Positions 26,054 to 34,574 of a stretch of 64,000 nucleotides of DNA are shown here, in pieces. The notes beneath the pieces are model-generated. The model was given only the letters and a program-made list of their open reading frames with translations. It did no database searches and was not told where the DNA came from. Made by a program: the position numbers and the translations under genes. Origin of the DNA: an uncultured Lachnospiraceae bacterium (GTDB taxonomy: Bacteria > Bacillota > Clostridia > Lachnospirales > Lachnospiraceae); NCBI GenBank assembly GCA_947305245.1, contig CAMZDG010000003.1, forward strand, positions 124,001 to 188,000, read 5' to 3'. How positions within the stretch are numbered: position 1 is the stretch's first letter; each line of letters begins with the position of its first letter.

Positions 26054-26476
26054 CTACTTGGCATCTCCGTTGATTATCTTGATGAAATCCTCATAGTTGC
26101 GAATGTACTCTTTGCCGTCATAATGCGTGCTTGCGAGGCAAAGAAGCACGGAATCCGGACTGAAGTCATACATCTCCTTCCAGACCATCTTCGGAAGGTA
26201 GATCCCGGTATGAGGACGATTGAGCGAATAGATCGCCTCGTTGCCCTTTCCATCCTTCACCTTGATCTTACTGGTGCCTGCCACGTTGATCAGCACGAAT
26301 TCACTCTCCTGATTGGCATGCTGCCCTCTGACCACGTCCTTGTCGGAACCGTAAATATAAAAAATCCTCTTGATCTCAAAGGGAACGTCTTCCATGCCCT
26401 CCACGATGACAAGATGTCCTCTTTCGTCTCCTTTTTGAGAGAATTCAAGCATCTGCACGGAATTCATCACATTCAT
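26054..26476 (-). CDS. FdtA/QdtA-like dTDP-4-dehydro-6-deoxyglucose ketoisomerase
   Basis: A 140-residue single-domain cupin of the sugar 3,4-ketoisomerase family. DERGHLVIVEG, FEIKRIFYIYGSDKDVVRGQHAN with the conserved Arg50 and His53, and a PHTGIYLPKMVWKEM stretch fit FdtA/QdtA. It moves the keto group from C4 to C3 of dTDP-4-keto-6-deoxyglucose, the step before C3 amination by the FdtB-like enzyme in this operon. FdtA and QdtA differ in C4 stereochemistry, and the motif alone does not decide which applies. It is the first gene after a good promoter. The rml genes that make its substrate are not in the window. Confidence 0.9.
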   Translation of the reverse strand: MNVMNSVQMLEFSQKGDERGHLVIVEGMEDVPFEIKRIFYIYGSDKDVVRGQHANQESEFVLINVAGTSKIKVKDGKGNEAIYSLNRPHTGIYLPKMVWKEMYDFSPDSVLLCLASTHYDGKEYIRNYEDFIKIINGDAK

Positions 26477-26524
26477 TTCGCAGCCACTCCATTCCTTGAA
26501 CTATTGTCCTAATACGCCATTGAA

Positions 26525-26553
26525 ATAGTACCATAGAATGGCAGGTACGTCAA
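26525..26553 (-). promoter_or_regulatory. Promoter of the amino-sugar operon
   Basis: TTGACG (26548-26553), 17 bases, TACTAT (26525-26530) on the minus strand, about 50 bases upstream of the FdtA-like gene. No terminator-like hairpin is evident from here to the end of the seven-gene operon. Confidence 0.75.
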
Positions 26554-26554
26554 A

Positions 26555-26950
26555 TTATTTCCCCGTCAGTCCGGCCACGGCTCCGCCAATGCTTCCCCCT
26601 GCCGCGCAAAGGAAAAATGGCAGGAAAAAGCCCATGTTTCCGTTCCCCAGACGCGTCAAAACGGAAAGCACTGCAAGGATCAGAAAATACCCCACTCCCA
26701 TGGCCGTCCCGACGAGGAGCTTTTTCCCTTTCGCTTTCCTTCCCCCAAGGAAACCCGAAAACGCCGCTGAGGCCAGATAGATGAGCGCGATCATGGTGGT
26801 GACTGCCCCGTCGCTCATCCCAAAGCGCCACAGCGCGAATGCAAGGAGGAGAAGCATCGCCCCCGTCGCCAGATATGCCAACATGAGAAAGAGCAAATAT
26901 GTCATGAGCGGGACCTTGTTTTGATTTTCCTTCGTCTTAGCCTGTTCCAT
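26555..26950 (-). CDS. TIGR04086 family membrane protein (DUF3792-like)
   Basis: About 131 residues with four hydrophobic segments and the glycine-rich FSGFLGGRKAKGKKLLVG loop between the second and third, characteristic of the small TIGR04086/DUF3792 proteins of Firmicutes. The start MEQAKTKENQNK is preceded by GAGGAGG; the track ORF begins too early. Function is unknown. In other Clostridia I recall such genes near secDF or yajC, but here it lies between the amino-sugar operon and the divergent CNNM gene. Confidence 0.75.
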   Translation of the reverse strand: MEQAKTKENQNKVPLMTYLLFLMLAYLATGAMLLLLAFALWRFGMSDGAVTTMIALIYLASAAFSGFLGGRKAKGKKLLVGTAMGVGYFLILAVLSVLTRLGNGNMGFFLPFFLCAAGGSIGGAVAGLTGK

Positions 26951-27032
26951 CTTCCATTCCTCCTCTAAACGGCACGGGCGTTTTGGAAACGCCCTCCCCT
27001 TATCACACATTCTATGCGCCGACACGGAAAAC

Positions 27033-27062
27033 TTGACAACAAGGCCTAATTTATTGTAAGAT
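27033..27062 (+). promoter_or_regulatory. Promoter of the CNNM/CorC-like gene
   Basis: Perfect TTGACA (27033-27038), 18 bases, TAAGAT (27057-27062), about 20 bases before the ribosome site AAAGGAG. Confidence 0.75.
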
Positions 27063-27098
27063 ACATTCTAATATTATTACAAAGGAGTGTGGTTTTAC

Positions 27099-28415
27099 TT
27101 GGTTCCCCCAGATGACATACAGCTATTTGTCATTGAAATGATCATTCTGTTTTTATTGGTTGTTCTCTCCGGTTTCTTCTCCTCGGCGGAGACGGCGCTC
27201 ACCACGGCAAACAAGGTGAAGCTCCGGTCCTTGGAGGAAGAAGGAAATAAGCGGGCTGCGCTCGTGAACAAGATCCTGGATCATAATAGCAAGATGCTCA
27301 GCGCGATCCTGATCGGAAACAACGCGGTCAACCTCTCTGCCTCCGCACTGGCGGCGACCCTGGCCATGCGCGTGAACCTGGCAGTCGGCATCGCGACCGG
27401 AGTATTGACTTTTCTGGTACTTCTCTTTGGTGAAGTGATCCCCAAGACCTGGGCGATGCACTATGCGGATAAGCTGGCCCTTGCCTACAGCGGCGTGATC
27501 TATGCTTTGATGCAGGTCCTGACTCCGGTGATCTTCTTAGTGGACAAGATCGCATGGCTGATCCTCTTTTTACTCCACGTGGATCCCAATGAAAAGACCA
27601 GTACCATGACGGAAAACGAATTAAAGACCTACGTGGACGTAAGCCATGAGGACGGCGTCATCGAATCCGAGGAGCGCGAGATCATCTACAACGTGTTTGA
27701 ATTCTCCGACGCATTGGCCAAGGACATCATGATCCCGAGAGTCAACATGGTCACGGTCAACGTGAACGATGATTATCACGAAGTGCTCTCCGTCTTTCGA
27801 AAGCATATGTACACTCGTCTTCCCGTGTATGAGGAAGACAAGGATAACATCATTGGTCTGATCAATATCAAAGACTTTATCCTGACCGACGATCCTGAGC
27901 ATTTCCAGATCAGGAACATCCTTCGGGAAGCTCATTTTACTTACGAGTATAAAAAGATCTCCGACCTGCTCTATGAGATCCGCGAAAAGACGACCAGCGT
28001 GACCTTCGTCGTGAACGAATATGGCGTGACCGTCGGCATGATCACCCTGGAAGACCTTCTGGAGGAGATCGTCGGAGAGATCCGCGACGAATATGACGCG
28101 GACGAGATGGAAAAGATCAAAAAGCTCGACGACAGAAATTACCTCATCGAAGGCAGCATGAACCTGGACGACGTGAATGATGCCCTTGAGATCCACTTAG
28201 AGAGTGAGGAATATGACTCTCTCGGCGGCATCCTGATCGAGCATCTTGACCACCTTCCTGAGGACGGCGAGTCCGTTACCTTAGAAGACGGCACCACCCT
28301 GAAAGTGCAGGGCGTGGATCAAAACCGCATTGTAAAAGTACTCCTCACCTTGCCGGAGCCCAAGGCGGCAGAAGCTTCCGCGGAGTCGGATTCCAAGGAG
28401 GATGCGGAAAACTGA
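27099..28415 (+). CDS. CNNM/CorC (hemolysin C-type) membrane protein
   Basis: An N-terminal DUF21/CNNM membrane domain of about 180 residues (GFFSSAETALTTANK, LIGNNAVNLSASALAATLAM) is followed by two CBS domains (DIMIPRVNMVTV..., VVNEYGVTVGMITLEDLLEEIVGEI) and a CorC_HlyC transporter-associated domain. This architecture is found in bacterial Mg2+ efflux proteins; the old 'hemolysin' name is historical. The track start is a GTG overlapping the AAAGGAG site, so I prefer the in-frame TTG twelve bases later. It is the only plus-strand gene in the first 57 kb. It is monocistronic, with its own promoter and terminator. Confidence 0.9.
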   Translation: MVPPDDIQLFVIEMIILFLLVVLSGFFSSAETALTTANKVKLRSLEEEGNKRAALVNKILDHNSKMLSAILIGNNAVNLSASALAATLAMRVNLAVGIATGVLTFLVLLFGEVIPKTWAMHYADKLALAYSGVIYALMQVLTPVIFLVDKIAWLILFLLHVDPNEKTSTMTENELKTYVDVSHEDGVIESEEREIIYNVFEFSDALAKDIMIPRVNMVTVNVNDDYHEVLSVFRKHMYTRLPVYEEDKDNIIGLINIKDFILTDDPEHFQIRNILREAHFTYEYKKISDLLYEIREKTTSVTFVVNEYGVTVGMITLEDLLEEIVGEIRDEYDADEMEKIKKLDDRNYLIEGSMNLDDVNDALEIHLESEEYDSLGGILIEHLDHLPEDGESVTLEDGTTLKVQGVDQNRIVKVLLTLPEPKAAEASAESDSKEDAEN

Positions 28416-28440
28416 TGCATTAAAACATGACAAAGCAAAA

Positions 28441-28479
28441 AGACCGAAGCGGCCATCGCCTCTTCGGTCTTTCTTATTT
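28441..28479 (+). terminator. Bidirectional terminator between the CNNM gene and GH115
   Basis: A perfect 9-bp stem (AGACCGAAG/CTTCGGTCT) is followed by TTCTTATTT on plus. The A-rich 5' side gives TTTTTGCTTT on minus, so it can also end the convergent GH115 operon. Confidence 0.9.
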
Positions 28480-28524
28480 CATTCTGATTCCTTCTGGTTT
28501 ATTCCAGGGAATAGCCCTCATATC

Positions 28525-31473
28525 TTATTCCTTGAAAAAGCTTTCCTTCGGTCCCAGGTAAGACGGCTTTAGCTTCTTTCCGGCGGGATAGATCAGGATC
28601 CTCTCGAGGACGACACCCGCCTCCAGCGCGCCGATGCTCAGGAACTGAGGTCCCTCCTCAAAGTTCATCTCCGAGCCAACCACGTGGATCTGATTCATCA
28701 CGGCCGCCGACCACTTGGGATCGTTATAATCACCGCCCCGATATCCGGGATTCAAGACGTTCAGGTTCTTCGACTGCGTTCCATTCTCCAGGTGCACGCG
28801 CAGCGCGCGGTTATTCACAACGGAGTTCACGGGAGACGTCCAAAGCTCCACGCGATACTTTCCGGCCTCCGGGATCACAAATTTATAAATCAGCTCAGGC
28901 TTTTCTCCCTTCGGCGTGAACTCTGCCGTGGAGGGAAGCACCTTCATACCGTTGCCGCTCCTTCCGTGGCCCTCCAGGAGAACGAATCCAACGCCATTTA
29001 CATCCTTCTTCTCCGCGTAATGATTTGCCTCCATGACGATCACTTCCTCCTCAGGAGAAGGAAGGAAGGTCATTGCTTCGAGGTCATCCAGCTTAGAGTT
29101 CGTCGCCTTCACCTCTACGGCCACGACCGTGTCACCGTCACTGATCAGAAGGTTTGCCGTCTGCTCGTCTCCTTCCTTTCCGGCGCTCCGTCCCTCAGAA
29201 ATGGCCTTCGCCAGTTCCTTTCGGTCACAGGTCAAAACCAGCTGTGTCAAGGCTTCCGTCTTCCCTTCCGTCTGAGAGAGCTTCAGCCAGGAAGGAATGC
29301 TTCCTTCCTTCGCGGTCACCCGATATTGCAGGCTGTCGACGCCGTCATTACTGATCTCGATCGTCACCTCATCCTTGCTCTGATCCAGGAAGTCATGTAC
29401 GCGAATGCACTGTGGCGCCCCGTAATTCTTCGTTGCCAGCCAAGGGTCATCCGCCCTCGAAACGCTCATTCTCGGCGCGTCCACGGGCTCCACAAAGCTC
29501 CTGACCGGATATTTCCAGCCGTCATCATTCCACTTGGTAAAGCCGATGTGCTTCTCCAGCTCCATGCCGGCCCATTTTCCGTTGCGGAATTCCTTAAACT
29601 CATTGCAGAGGCGCTTATCCTCGTCGATGCATTGCTTCATCAGATCTCCGTAGACGTTGGCAACCGTTCTGCCCTGCTGCGCATAGAACTGATTCTTTCC
29701 GGCATATAACTGCATCTTGATCAGGTTCATGCTGATCTTTGCAGGATAATAGATCATGCTGTAGGCGGGAAGCTTTGAAATCCGATCCAGCGACTCAAAG
29801 GTGCGCTCGTTGAGCGCCTCCAGCTTCTTGATGATCTCCAAAATGCGTGCCGTCTCATTGTAATTGCAGGGATGATACAGACCTGCGTATAATGCCTCGG
29901 GTCTCCTCATGAAATTCAGCTGAACGAATCCTTCATAGATGTCGGCGAGCGCCTGCTGCTGCGCCTTCGACACGCCCGTAAACACCTTTGCGGCCCATTT
30001 AGTCAGATACTTTCTCCAGCTGTTTACGGCGCTGGTCCCCCAGGTGTCAAAGTCATACGCCAGATCCAGGAAATAATTCAGCGCCACTTCATTTCCTTTG
30101 ATGTCGCCCACGTTCACGATCCAGACGTCCTTCACGCCATAATCATAGGCTTCCGTCATCTGCTCCCAGATCAGGGACAGCGGCGTGGAAGGCATCCACT
30201 CATAAGACACGGGGCCGCCGTGATAATCCAGGTGATAATACATGCCAAAGCCGCCCTTGTGATCGCGGATGTCGGCCGTAGGAAGCGTTCTCACGTGGCC
30301 ATAATTATCCTCACAGAGCATGAAGATCACGTTCTCCAGCTCCTCCCAGTCCTTGAGGCCTTCCGTCTCATCATCTCCGTAGAAGTATGCTTCCACCTCT
30401 TTATACAGGGCAAGAAGCTGAGGCACCTTGTCGAGGTCAAAGTTCACGTAATGCATGATCAGGCCGCGCTGCGCCTTGATGATGCTCCGAAGCAGGTCAA
30501 TGTTTTCCTTCATGGTGGCATTCGGGCCAAGCATGGAGCTGTCCCTCTCGCCGCGCATGCCGATGGTGATCAGATGCTGATACTTGCCGCTTCTTTTCAG
30601 GGAATCCATCCAATAATTCAAAAGGCCTCCCTGATTGGTATGAAAATTCCACTCATTTCCGTACCGGGAATCGGGACCCTTCACCTTGTCCCACTCCTCG
30701 CTGGCGCGAAGGCAGGGCTCATGATGGGAATACCCGATGGTGATGCCGTAGGAATCCGCAAGCTCCTCGTTCAGACTGCCCGGTCCGTCCAGAGGAAAGC
30801 TGGACGCCCACATGGCAGGCCACAGATAATTTCCCTTCATGCGGAGCAGAAACTCGAATACCTGATCATACAGCTTCGCGTTGACGCCGCCGAAATGACT
30901 CATGGCCCAATTGCCAAAGCAGGGCCACTCGTCATTGATAAAGAAGCCGCGGTACTTTACGCTCGGCTCCTTGGACACCGTCTCGATGTCGGGTCCCGCG
31001 ATCAGCTCCTTGCGGGGCTGCGGAACGGCGTCGCCAAACTTCACCATGGCAGATACGCCAATATACTCTGAAACGGCAAACAGGCCATAAATGGTCCCGA
31101 GCTTGTCGCTTCCCGCGATCACAAGGGAATTGCCAATGATCGAAATGCTGTAGACTTCTCTCTTCCCGCGGATCCGGGTGAGATCCAGAACGCCGAATTC
31201 TCCCAGACAGTCCAGGGCTTCACTGTTTCCAAGCGTGCCGACAAAGATCACGCCCTTGTCAAAGAAATCCCCGAGCGCCTTCATGCCGCCTTCAAAGGAA
31301 TTCTCTTCCATGGACATCACGTCCTGCACCACGATCTGAGGGAGTGACCCGCATACGGCCTTCACGTCCTTTGCCACCTTCTCGGCGATCTTATGAACGC
31401 CCTGAAATGCAGTACTCTCCAGCACAATACTAGTTACCTGATTCTCTTTCGCTATGATACACTCGCGTCTCAT
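28525..31473 (-). CDS. GH115 family alpha-glucuronidase-like enzyme
   Basis: About 982 residues, the usual length of GH115 xylan alpha-(4-O-methyl)-glucuronidases. Recognisable blocks are YRGFFINDEWPCFGNWA, GVNAKLYDQVFEFLLRMKGNYLWPAMW, GITIGYSHHEP, ITIGMRGERDSSM and the C-terminal beta-sandwich region. No signal peptide is seen, so it should act in the cytoplasm on imported glucuronoxylo-oligosaccharides. The ATG three codons into the track ORF was preferred to the track TTG. It lies 34 bases after the SGNH esterase gene and ends at a terminator. It is the last gene of a GH8-SGNH-GH115 operon. Confidence 0.93.
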   Translation of the reverse strand: MRRECIIAKENQVTSIVLESTAFQGVHKIAEKVAKDVKAVCGSLPQIVVQDVMSMEENSFEGGMKALGDFFDKGVIFVGTLGNSEALDCLGEFGVLDLTRIRGKREVYSISIIGNSLVIAGSDKLGTIYGLFAVSEYIGVSAMVKFGDAVPQPRKELIAGPDIETVSKEPSVKYRGFFINDEWPCFGNWAMSHFGGVNAKLYDQVFEFLLRMKGNYLWPAMWASSFPLDGPGSLNEELADSYGITIGYSHHEPCLRASEEWDKVKGPDSRYGNEWNFHTNQGGLLNYWMDSLKRSGKYQHLITIGMRGERDSSMLGPNATMKENIDLLRSIIKAQRGLIMHYVNFDLDKVPQLLALYKEVEAYFYGDDETEGLKDWEELENVIFMLCEDNYGHVRTLPTADIRDHKGGFGMYYHLDYHGGPVSYEWMPSTPLSLIWEQMTEAYDYGVKDVWIVNVGDIKGNEVALNYFLDLAYDFDTWGTSAVNSWRKYLTKWAAKVFTGVSKAQQQALADIYEGFVQLNFMRRPEALYAGLYHPCNYNETARILEIIKKLEALNERTFESLDRISKLPAYSMIYYPAKISMNLIKMQLYAGKNQFYAQQGRTVANVYGDLMKQCIDEDKRLCNEFKEFRNGKWAGMELEKHIGFTKWNDDGWKYPVRSFVEPVDAPRMSVSRADDPWLATKNYGAPQCIRVHDFLDQSKDEVTIEISNDGVDSLQYRVTAKEGSIPSWLKLSQTEGKTEALTQLVLTCDRKELAKAISEGRSAGKEGDEQTANLLISDGDTVVAVEVKATNSKLDDLEAMTFLPSPEEEVIVMEANHYAEKKDVNGVGFVLLEGHGRSGNGMKVLPSTAEFTPKGEKPELIYKFVIPEAGKYRVELWTSPVNSVVNNRALRVHLENGTQSKNLNVLNPGYRGGDYNDPKWSAAVMNQIHVVGSEMNFEEGPQFLSIGALEAGVVLERILIYPAGKKLKPSYLGPKESFFKE

Positions 31474-31515
31474 ACCGCTCAAACCTTTCTTGTCTCCGTC
31501 AATGTCAAATCTGTA

Positions 31516-33204
31516 TTATCGAACTACGCCGAATCCAAGGATCGTCAGCTTCTTTTCCTCGTCTCCGGGAATCATGCGAACCTCAACCAAATGATCTTTT
31601 GTCTCCTCGCCGCGATGAAGGATCAGCGGCGTGCAATGCGTCCAGCCCACGGCCCTCGGATCGAGTGTCAGGACCTCCTCGCCATCAACCTTCACCGTCG
31701 CCTTGCCTCCGTCTGCGGATCCCGTATCCTTGCAAATGATCAGGAGCGACTTACAGCGGATGCGAACCGTGAAGGGCTCAGATCCGCTTACGTGCTGCCA
31801 GTTGTTCGGGAGCTCCGGAACGGGTGCGAGCACGTCGTCCATCTCCACTCTCTGCAGGTCCTGATCCGTCTCGCAAAAGCTTCCGGGCTCAAGGTCCATC
31901 AGGAGCTCCGACTTCCATGCCTTATCTGCCAGCTCCACCTTCTCAAAGGTCGTTCCAAAGACAGGCTCCTTGCTTCTCCAGTCATTTGGCTCCATGGCAG
32001 GTGCCTTGTCGATCTGCTGCATGAGATAGATCAGACAATCCGCCATAATGGTGTGTCCCATGTTGGTGGGATGATATACGTCATAGAAGAACTGACTCTT
32101 CGTCAGCACTCTTCCCGTGTCAGGCTTTAAGTAGAACTGGGGTACCACGCCCTGACGAACGCTGACCATGGGGATCTCATACCGCTCTCCCACGGGTCCG
32201 AGGCGCTCCTCCAGATTCCAGTCATCCGCGAACACCGCGTGGATCAGGATGACTGCCGTGTCCTCCGAAAGCGCAAGGCACTTGCGCACCAGACTTTCAT
32301 AGCAAAGGCCCTTGGTCTCGTCGCCCTCGTCATTCACGGAGAACTCGATCACCACAAGATCCGGAGATACCTTCCCCTCCCGGAGCACGTCTCTCTCGAA
32401 ACGGATCATGCCAAACTCTGAGGGCGTTCCGCCCACGCCAGCCTTGATCAGCTTCACGTTCTCCCCAAAGCTTGCACGAAAACGCTCCCAGGTCTGATAG
32501 GCATAGGCCTTCAGGTGAATGGGAGTAGCCCCCGCGCCCTGCGTGATGGATCCGCCGATGAAGGCGATGGTCACTTCCTCGCCGCGCTTCGCGCGGTCCA
32601 GCACCTTTTTCACCCTTGCGTAATTACCCATGTTCATGAGCGAGCGCTTCAGGATTGCCTGATATGCCTCCCCGTTTACGTCGATCGCCGTGCGCTCCTC
32701 CTGCTCCGGTGCCGTGAAGCCTTCCCGCAGATACAGCTTTACGTCCACCGTGGCGATCCTCTCCGGTCTGTCAAACTCAAAGCGCATCTGACCGACCACG
32801 GCATTCTCGTCACACCACTGATAATCATCCAGCCAGATGATCTTCTCCATGCCGTCCGGCTTGCAGGAAACCCTGATGACGTCGCCAGAGCCGTAGGTGT
32901 CCTTCTTGCCATACATCTGGAACACGTAGTCTACCGTCTGCGCCTGATCCTCTGCCTCCACCGTGACGCCGATGCCGGCTACCATGCCAAGAAATCCTTC
33001 CGCCGTCTGGAGATTCTTTATCATGGTCTCATCCGTAATGTTGCCGACCATTCTGGCAAAGGTAGTCAGTCTGCTTCCGTCCAGATAAATGAACTGTACG
33101 CCTCTGCCGTCCGGCGTGGGATTTCCTGCCACCTCCTTCTGTCTGCAGATATAAAAGCTGCTCCCCTTCGCAGTGGGGTCCTTTGGTGCTTTTGGTCCAG
33201 CCAT
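31516..33204 (-). CDS. SGNH/GDSL hydrolase, probable carbohydrate acetyl esterase
   Basis: About 562 residues. An N-terminal beta-rich region (to about residue 190) precedes an SGNH hydrolase domain with the Ser block AFIGGSITQGAG, a Gly in KAGVGGTPS, the Asn block VIEFSVND and the Asp-His block DVYHPTNMGH. The remainder is another beta-rich region. Such GGSIT-type enzymes include acetyl esterases acting on plant polysaccharides. The start MAGPKAPKD follows GGAGG. No signal peptide. Lying between GH8 and GH115, it most likely removes acetyl groups from imported xylo-oligosaccharides. The exact esterase family is not assigned. Confidence 0.85.
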   Translation of the reverse strand: MAGPKAPKDPTAKGSSFYICRQKEVAGNPTPDGRGVQFIYLDGSRLTTFARMVGNITDETMIKNLQTAEGFLGMVAGIGVTVEAEDQAQTVDYVFQMYGKKDTYGSGDVIRVSCKPDGMEKIIWLDDYQWCDENAVVGQMRFEFDRPERIATVDVKLYLREGFTAPEQEERTAIDVNGEAYQAILKRSLMNMGNYARVKKVLDRAKRGEEVTIAFIGGSITQGAGATPIHLKAYAYQTWERFRASFGENVKLIKAGVGGTPSEFGMIRFERDVLREGKVSPDLVVIEFSVNDEGDETKGLCYESLVRKCLALSEDTAVILIHAVFADDWNLEERLGPVGERYEIPMVSVRQGVVPQFYLKPDTGRVLTKSQFFYDVYHPTNMGHTIMADCLIYLMQQIDKAPAMEPNDWRSKEPVFGTTFEKVELADKAWKSELLMDLEPGSFCETDQDLQRVEMDDVLAPVPELPNNWQHVSGSEPFTVRIRCKSLLIICKDTGSADGGKATVKVDGEEVLTLDPRAVGWTHCTPLILHRGEETKDHLVEVRMIPGDEEKKLTILGFGVVR

Positions 33205-33227
33205 TTTCTCATCCTCCAGGTTACAAT

Positions 33228-34388
33228 TTAATAAATTCGATAGTTTCCGCTCAGTGCAAGAAACGCGAACAAATAAAGACAATTGTCATAATATCTTCTG
33301 TCACCGGTGCGAAGCGGCTCCTTCCAGAAGCGCGACACCCACTGCGCCGCAAGAGCCTTCGTCTGGTCCGGACTCGTCAGGGAAATGGGACCCTCCACCG
33401 CCAGCGCGCCCTGCGCCGTCGTCACGAGAATTCCCACGGGGTGCAAAGCCTTCCGATCGATCGGTGTCCCGTCCACCTCATAGATGCGGTACGGATTCTC
33501 CCGATTGATCACTCCCAGCGTATACTGAAGACGTTCCGCGGCAACCCGCTGTCCCACGTCGATTCCGTTCCACTCATAATCCAGCCCAATGTTCGCCACG
33601 GTCCGATACGCGTCGCTGTAGAACCAGTCATGACGGTCCTTCGACCAGCGAAGCGGTCTCGACATCGGACTTCCGTCGAACTCCGCGTACTCCGCATTCA
33701 TGCCGGACACGGGATGGCAGGCCTTCGCAAGATACGCGCGGCTCGCCTTCTCGGCCTCCTTCCAGAAAGGTCTGTCCTCCTCATACGCCCACTCGCCAAA
33801 GAGCTCATAAAAATGCGGCAGGTGATAGGAAGGATCCGTATAGTCAACTCCGGGCACGAACAGGATCTGATGATTCTCACGGTTCCACATCGGGAAGCCC
33901 TCCCGGCCGTTTTCACCCTTGTGGAGCGCCGCCCGAAGGATCTCCTTCGCCTCATGAGAATAATTGAAGATCCCCTCGCCGTCCCCCCATCTGTGAGAGG
34001 CAAAGAAAAGAGCCATGGCAAAGAACTCCTCGCCGTCCGGCGCTGGCCCATAGGCATTCTTCTTTCCGTCCACGGCGCAGGACCACGCGAAATACCCCTC
34101 GTTAAAGCCCTCGCTCATGTACATGTTGGTCTTGGCCCACTTCCAGATGCGGTCAAATTCCTCCTTCATGTCCATCTGCACGCAGAACATCATACCATAG
34201 GACATGCCCTCCGTGCGGGCGTCATGGTTTCCGGTATCCTCGAGATACCCCATGTCCTCTCCCGTCGTAAAATATACCCTGTCGGGTCCGTAAAAGAACT
34301 CCTGAACGATCTGTCCAAGGCGTTCCTGAATCTCCTTATCCGTCTTACCGATCTCTGCAAACACGTTGCGATAGGTCTGTTTCTTCAC
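33228..34388 (-). CDS. GH8 reducing-end xylose-releasing exo-oligoxylanase
   Basis: The sequence closely recalls Bacillus halodurans Rex: TYRNVFAEIGKTDKEIQERL, GNHDARTEGMSYGMMFCVQMD with the catalytic acid Glu, GYFAWSCAVDGKKNAYGPAPDGEEFF and FFASHRWGDGEGIFNYS. Rex enzymes trim xylose from the reducing end of xylo-oligosaccharides. No signal peptide. Three starts are possible: a track TTG, an ATG six codons later and a GTG eleven codons later. I chose the GTG because GGAGG sits eight bases before it; the ATG is the main alternative. It is the first gene of the xylo-oligosaccharide operon. Confidence 0.9.
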   Translation of the reverse strand: MKKQTYRNVFAEIGKTDKEIQERLGQIVQEFFYGPDRVYFTTGEDMGYLEDTGNHDARTEGMSYGMMFCVQMDMKEEFDRIWKWAKTNMYMSEGFNEGYFAWSCAVDGKKNAYGPAPDGEEFFAMALFFASHRWGDGEGIFNYSHEAKEILRAALHKGENGREGFPMWNRENHQILFVPGVDYTDPSYHLPHFYELFGEWAYEEDRPFWKEAEKASRAYLAKACHPVSGMNAEYAEFDGSPMSRPLRWSKDRHDWFYSDAYRTVANIGLDYEWNGIDVGQRVAAERLQYTLGVINRENPYRIYEVDGTPIDRKALHPVGILVTTAQGALAVEGPISLTSPDQTKALAAQWVSRFWKEPLRTGDRRYYDNCLYLFAFLALSGNYRIY

Positions 34389-34430
34389 CAGCGTTTCCTC
34401 CATAACTAGCCAATTGCGCAATCCCTCTCA

Positions 34431-34447
34431 CATATTATCATAATATG
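34431..34447. promoter_or_regulatory. Perfect 17-bp palindrome over the GH8 promoter -10
   Basis: CATATTAT-C-ATAATATG is a perfect inverted repeat with 8-bp arms that contains the -10 of the xylan operon. A repressor bound there would block transcription. The regulator is unknown. Confidence 0.55.
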
Positions 34448-34465
34448 CCTAGGCGAAAAGGTCAA
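34437..34465 (-). promoter_or_regulatory. Promoter of the xylo-oligosaccharide operon
   Basis: TTGACC (34460-34465), 17 bases, TATGAT (34437-34442) on the minus strand, upstream of GH8. Confidence 0.75.
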
Positions 34466-34510
34466 TGGCATAACTCCCTAAAACATGCCAAAATATTTTC
34501 AGTAATTGCC

Positions 34511-34569
34511 AAAAAAAAGGCTTTTGCCAAGCCGCCGGAACGCTTTCCGGTTCTTGCAAAAGCCTTTTT
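34511..34569 (-). terminator. Terminator of the lone gtrA gene
   Basis: A GGCTTTTGC/GCAAAAGCC outer stem encloses a second pairing (CCGGAA/TTCCGG), followed by TTTTTTTT on the minus strand, a few bases after the gtrA stop. A shorter T-run also follows on plus. Confidence 0.88.
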
Positions 34570-34574
34570 GCAAA

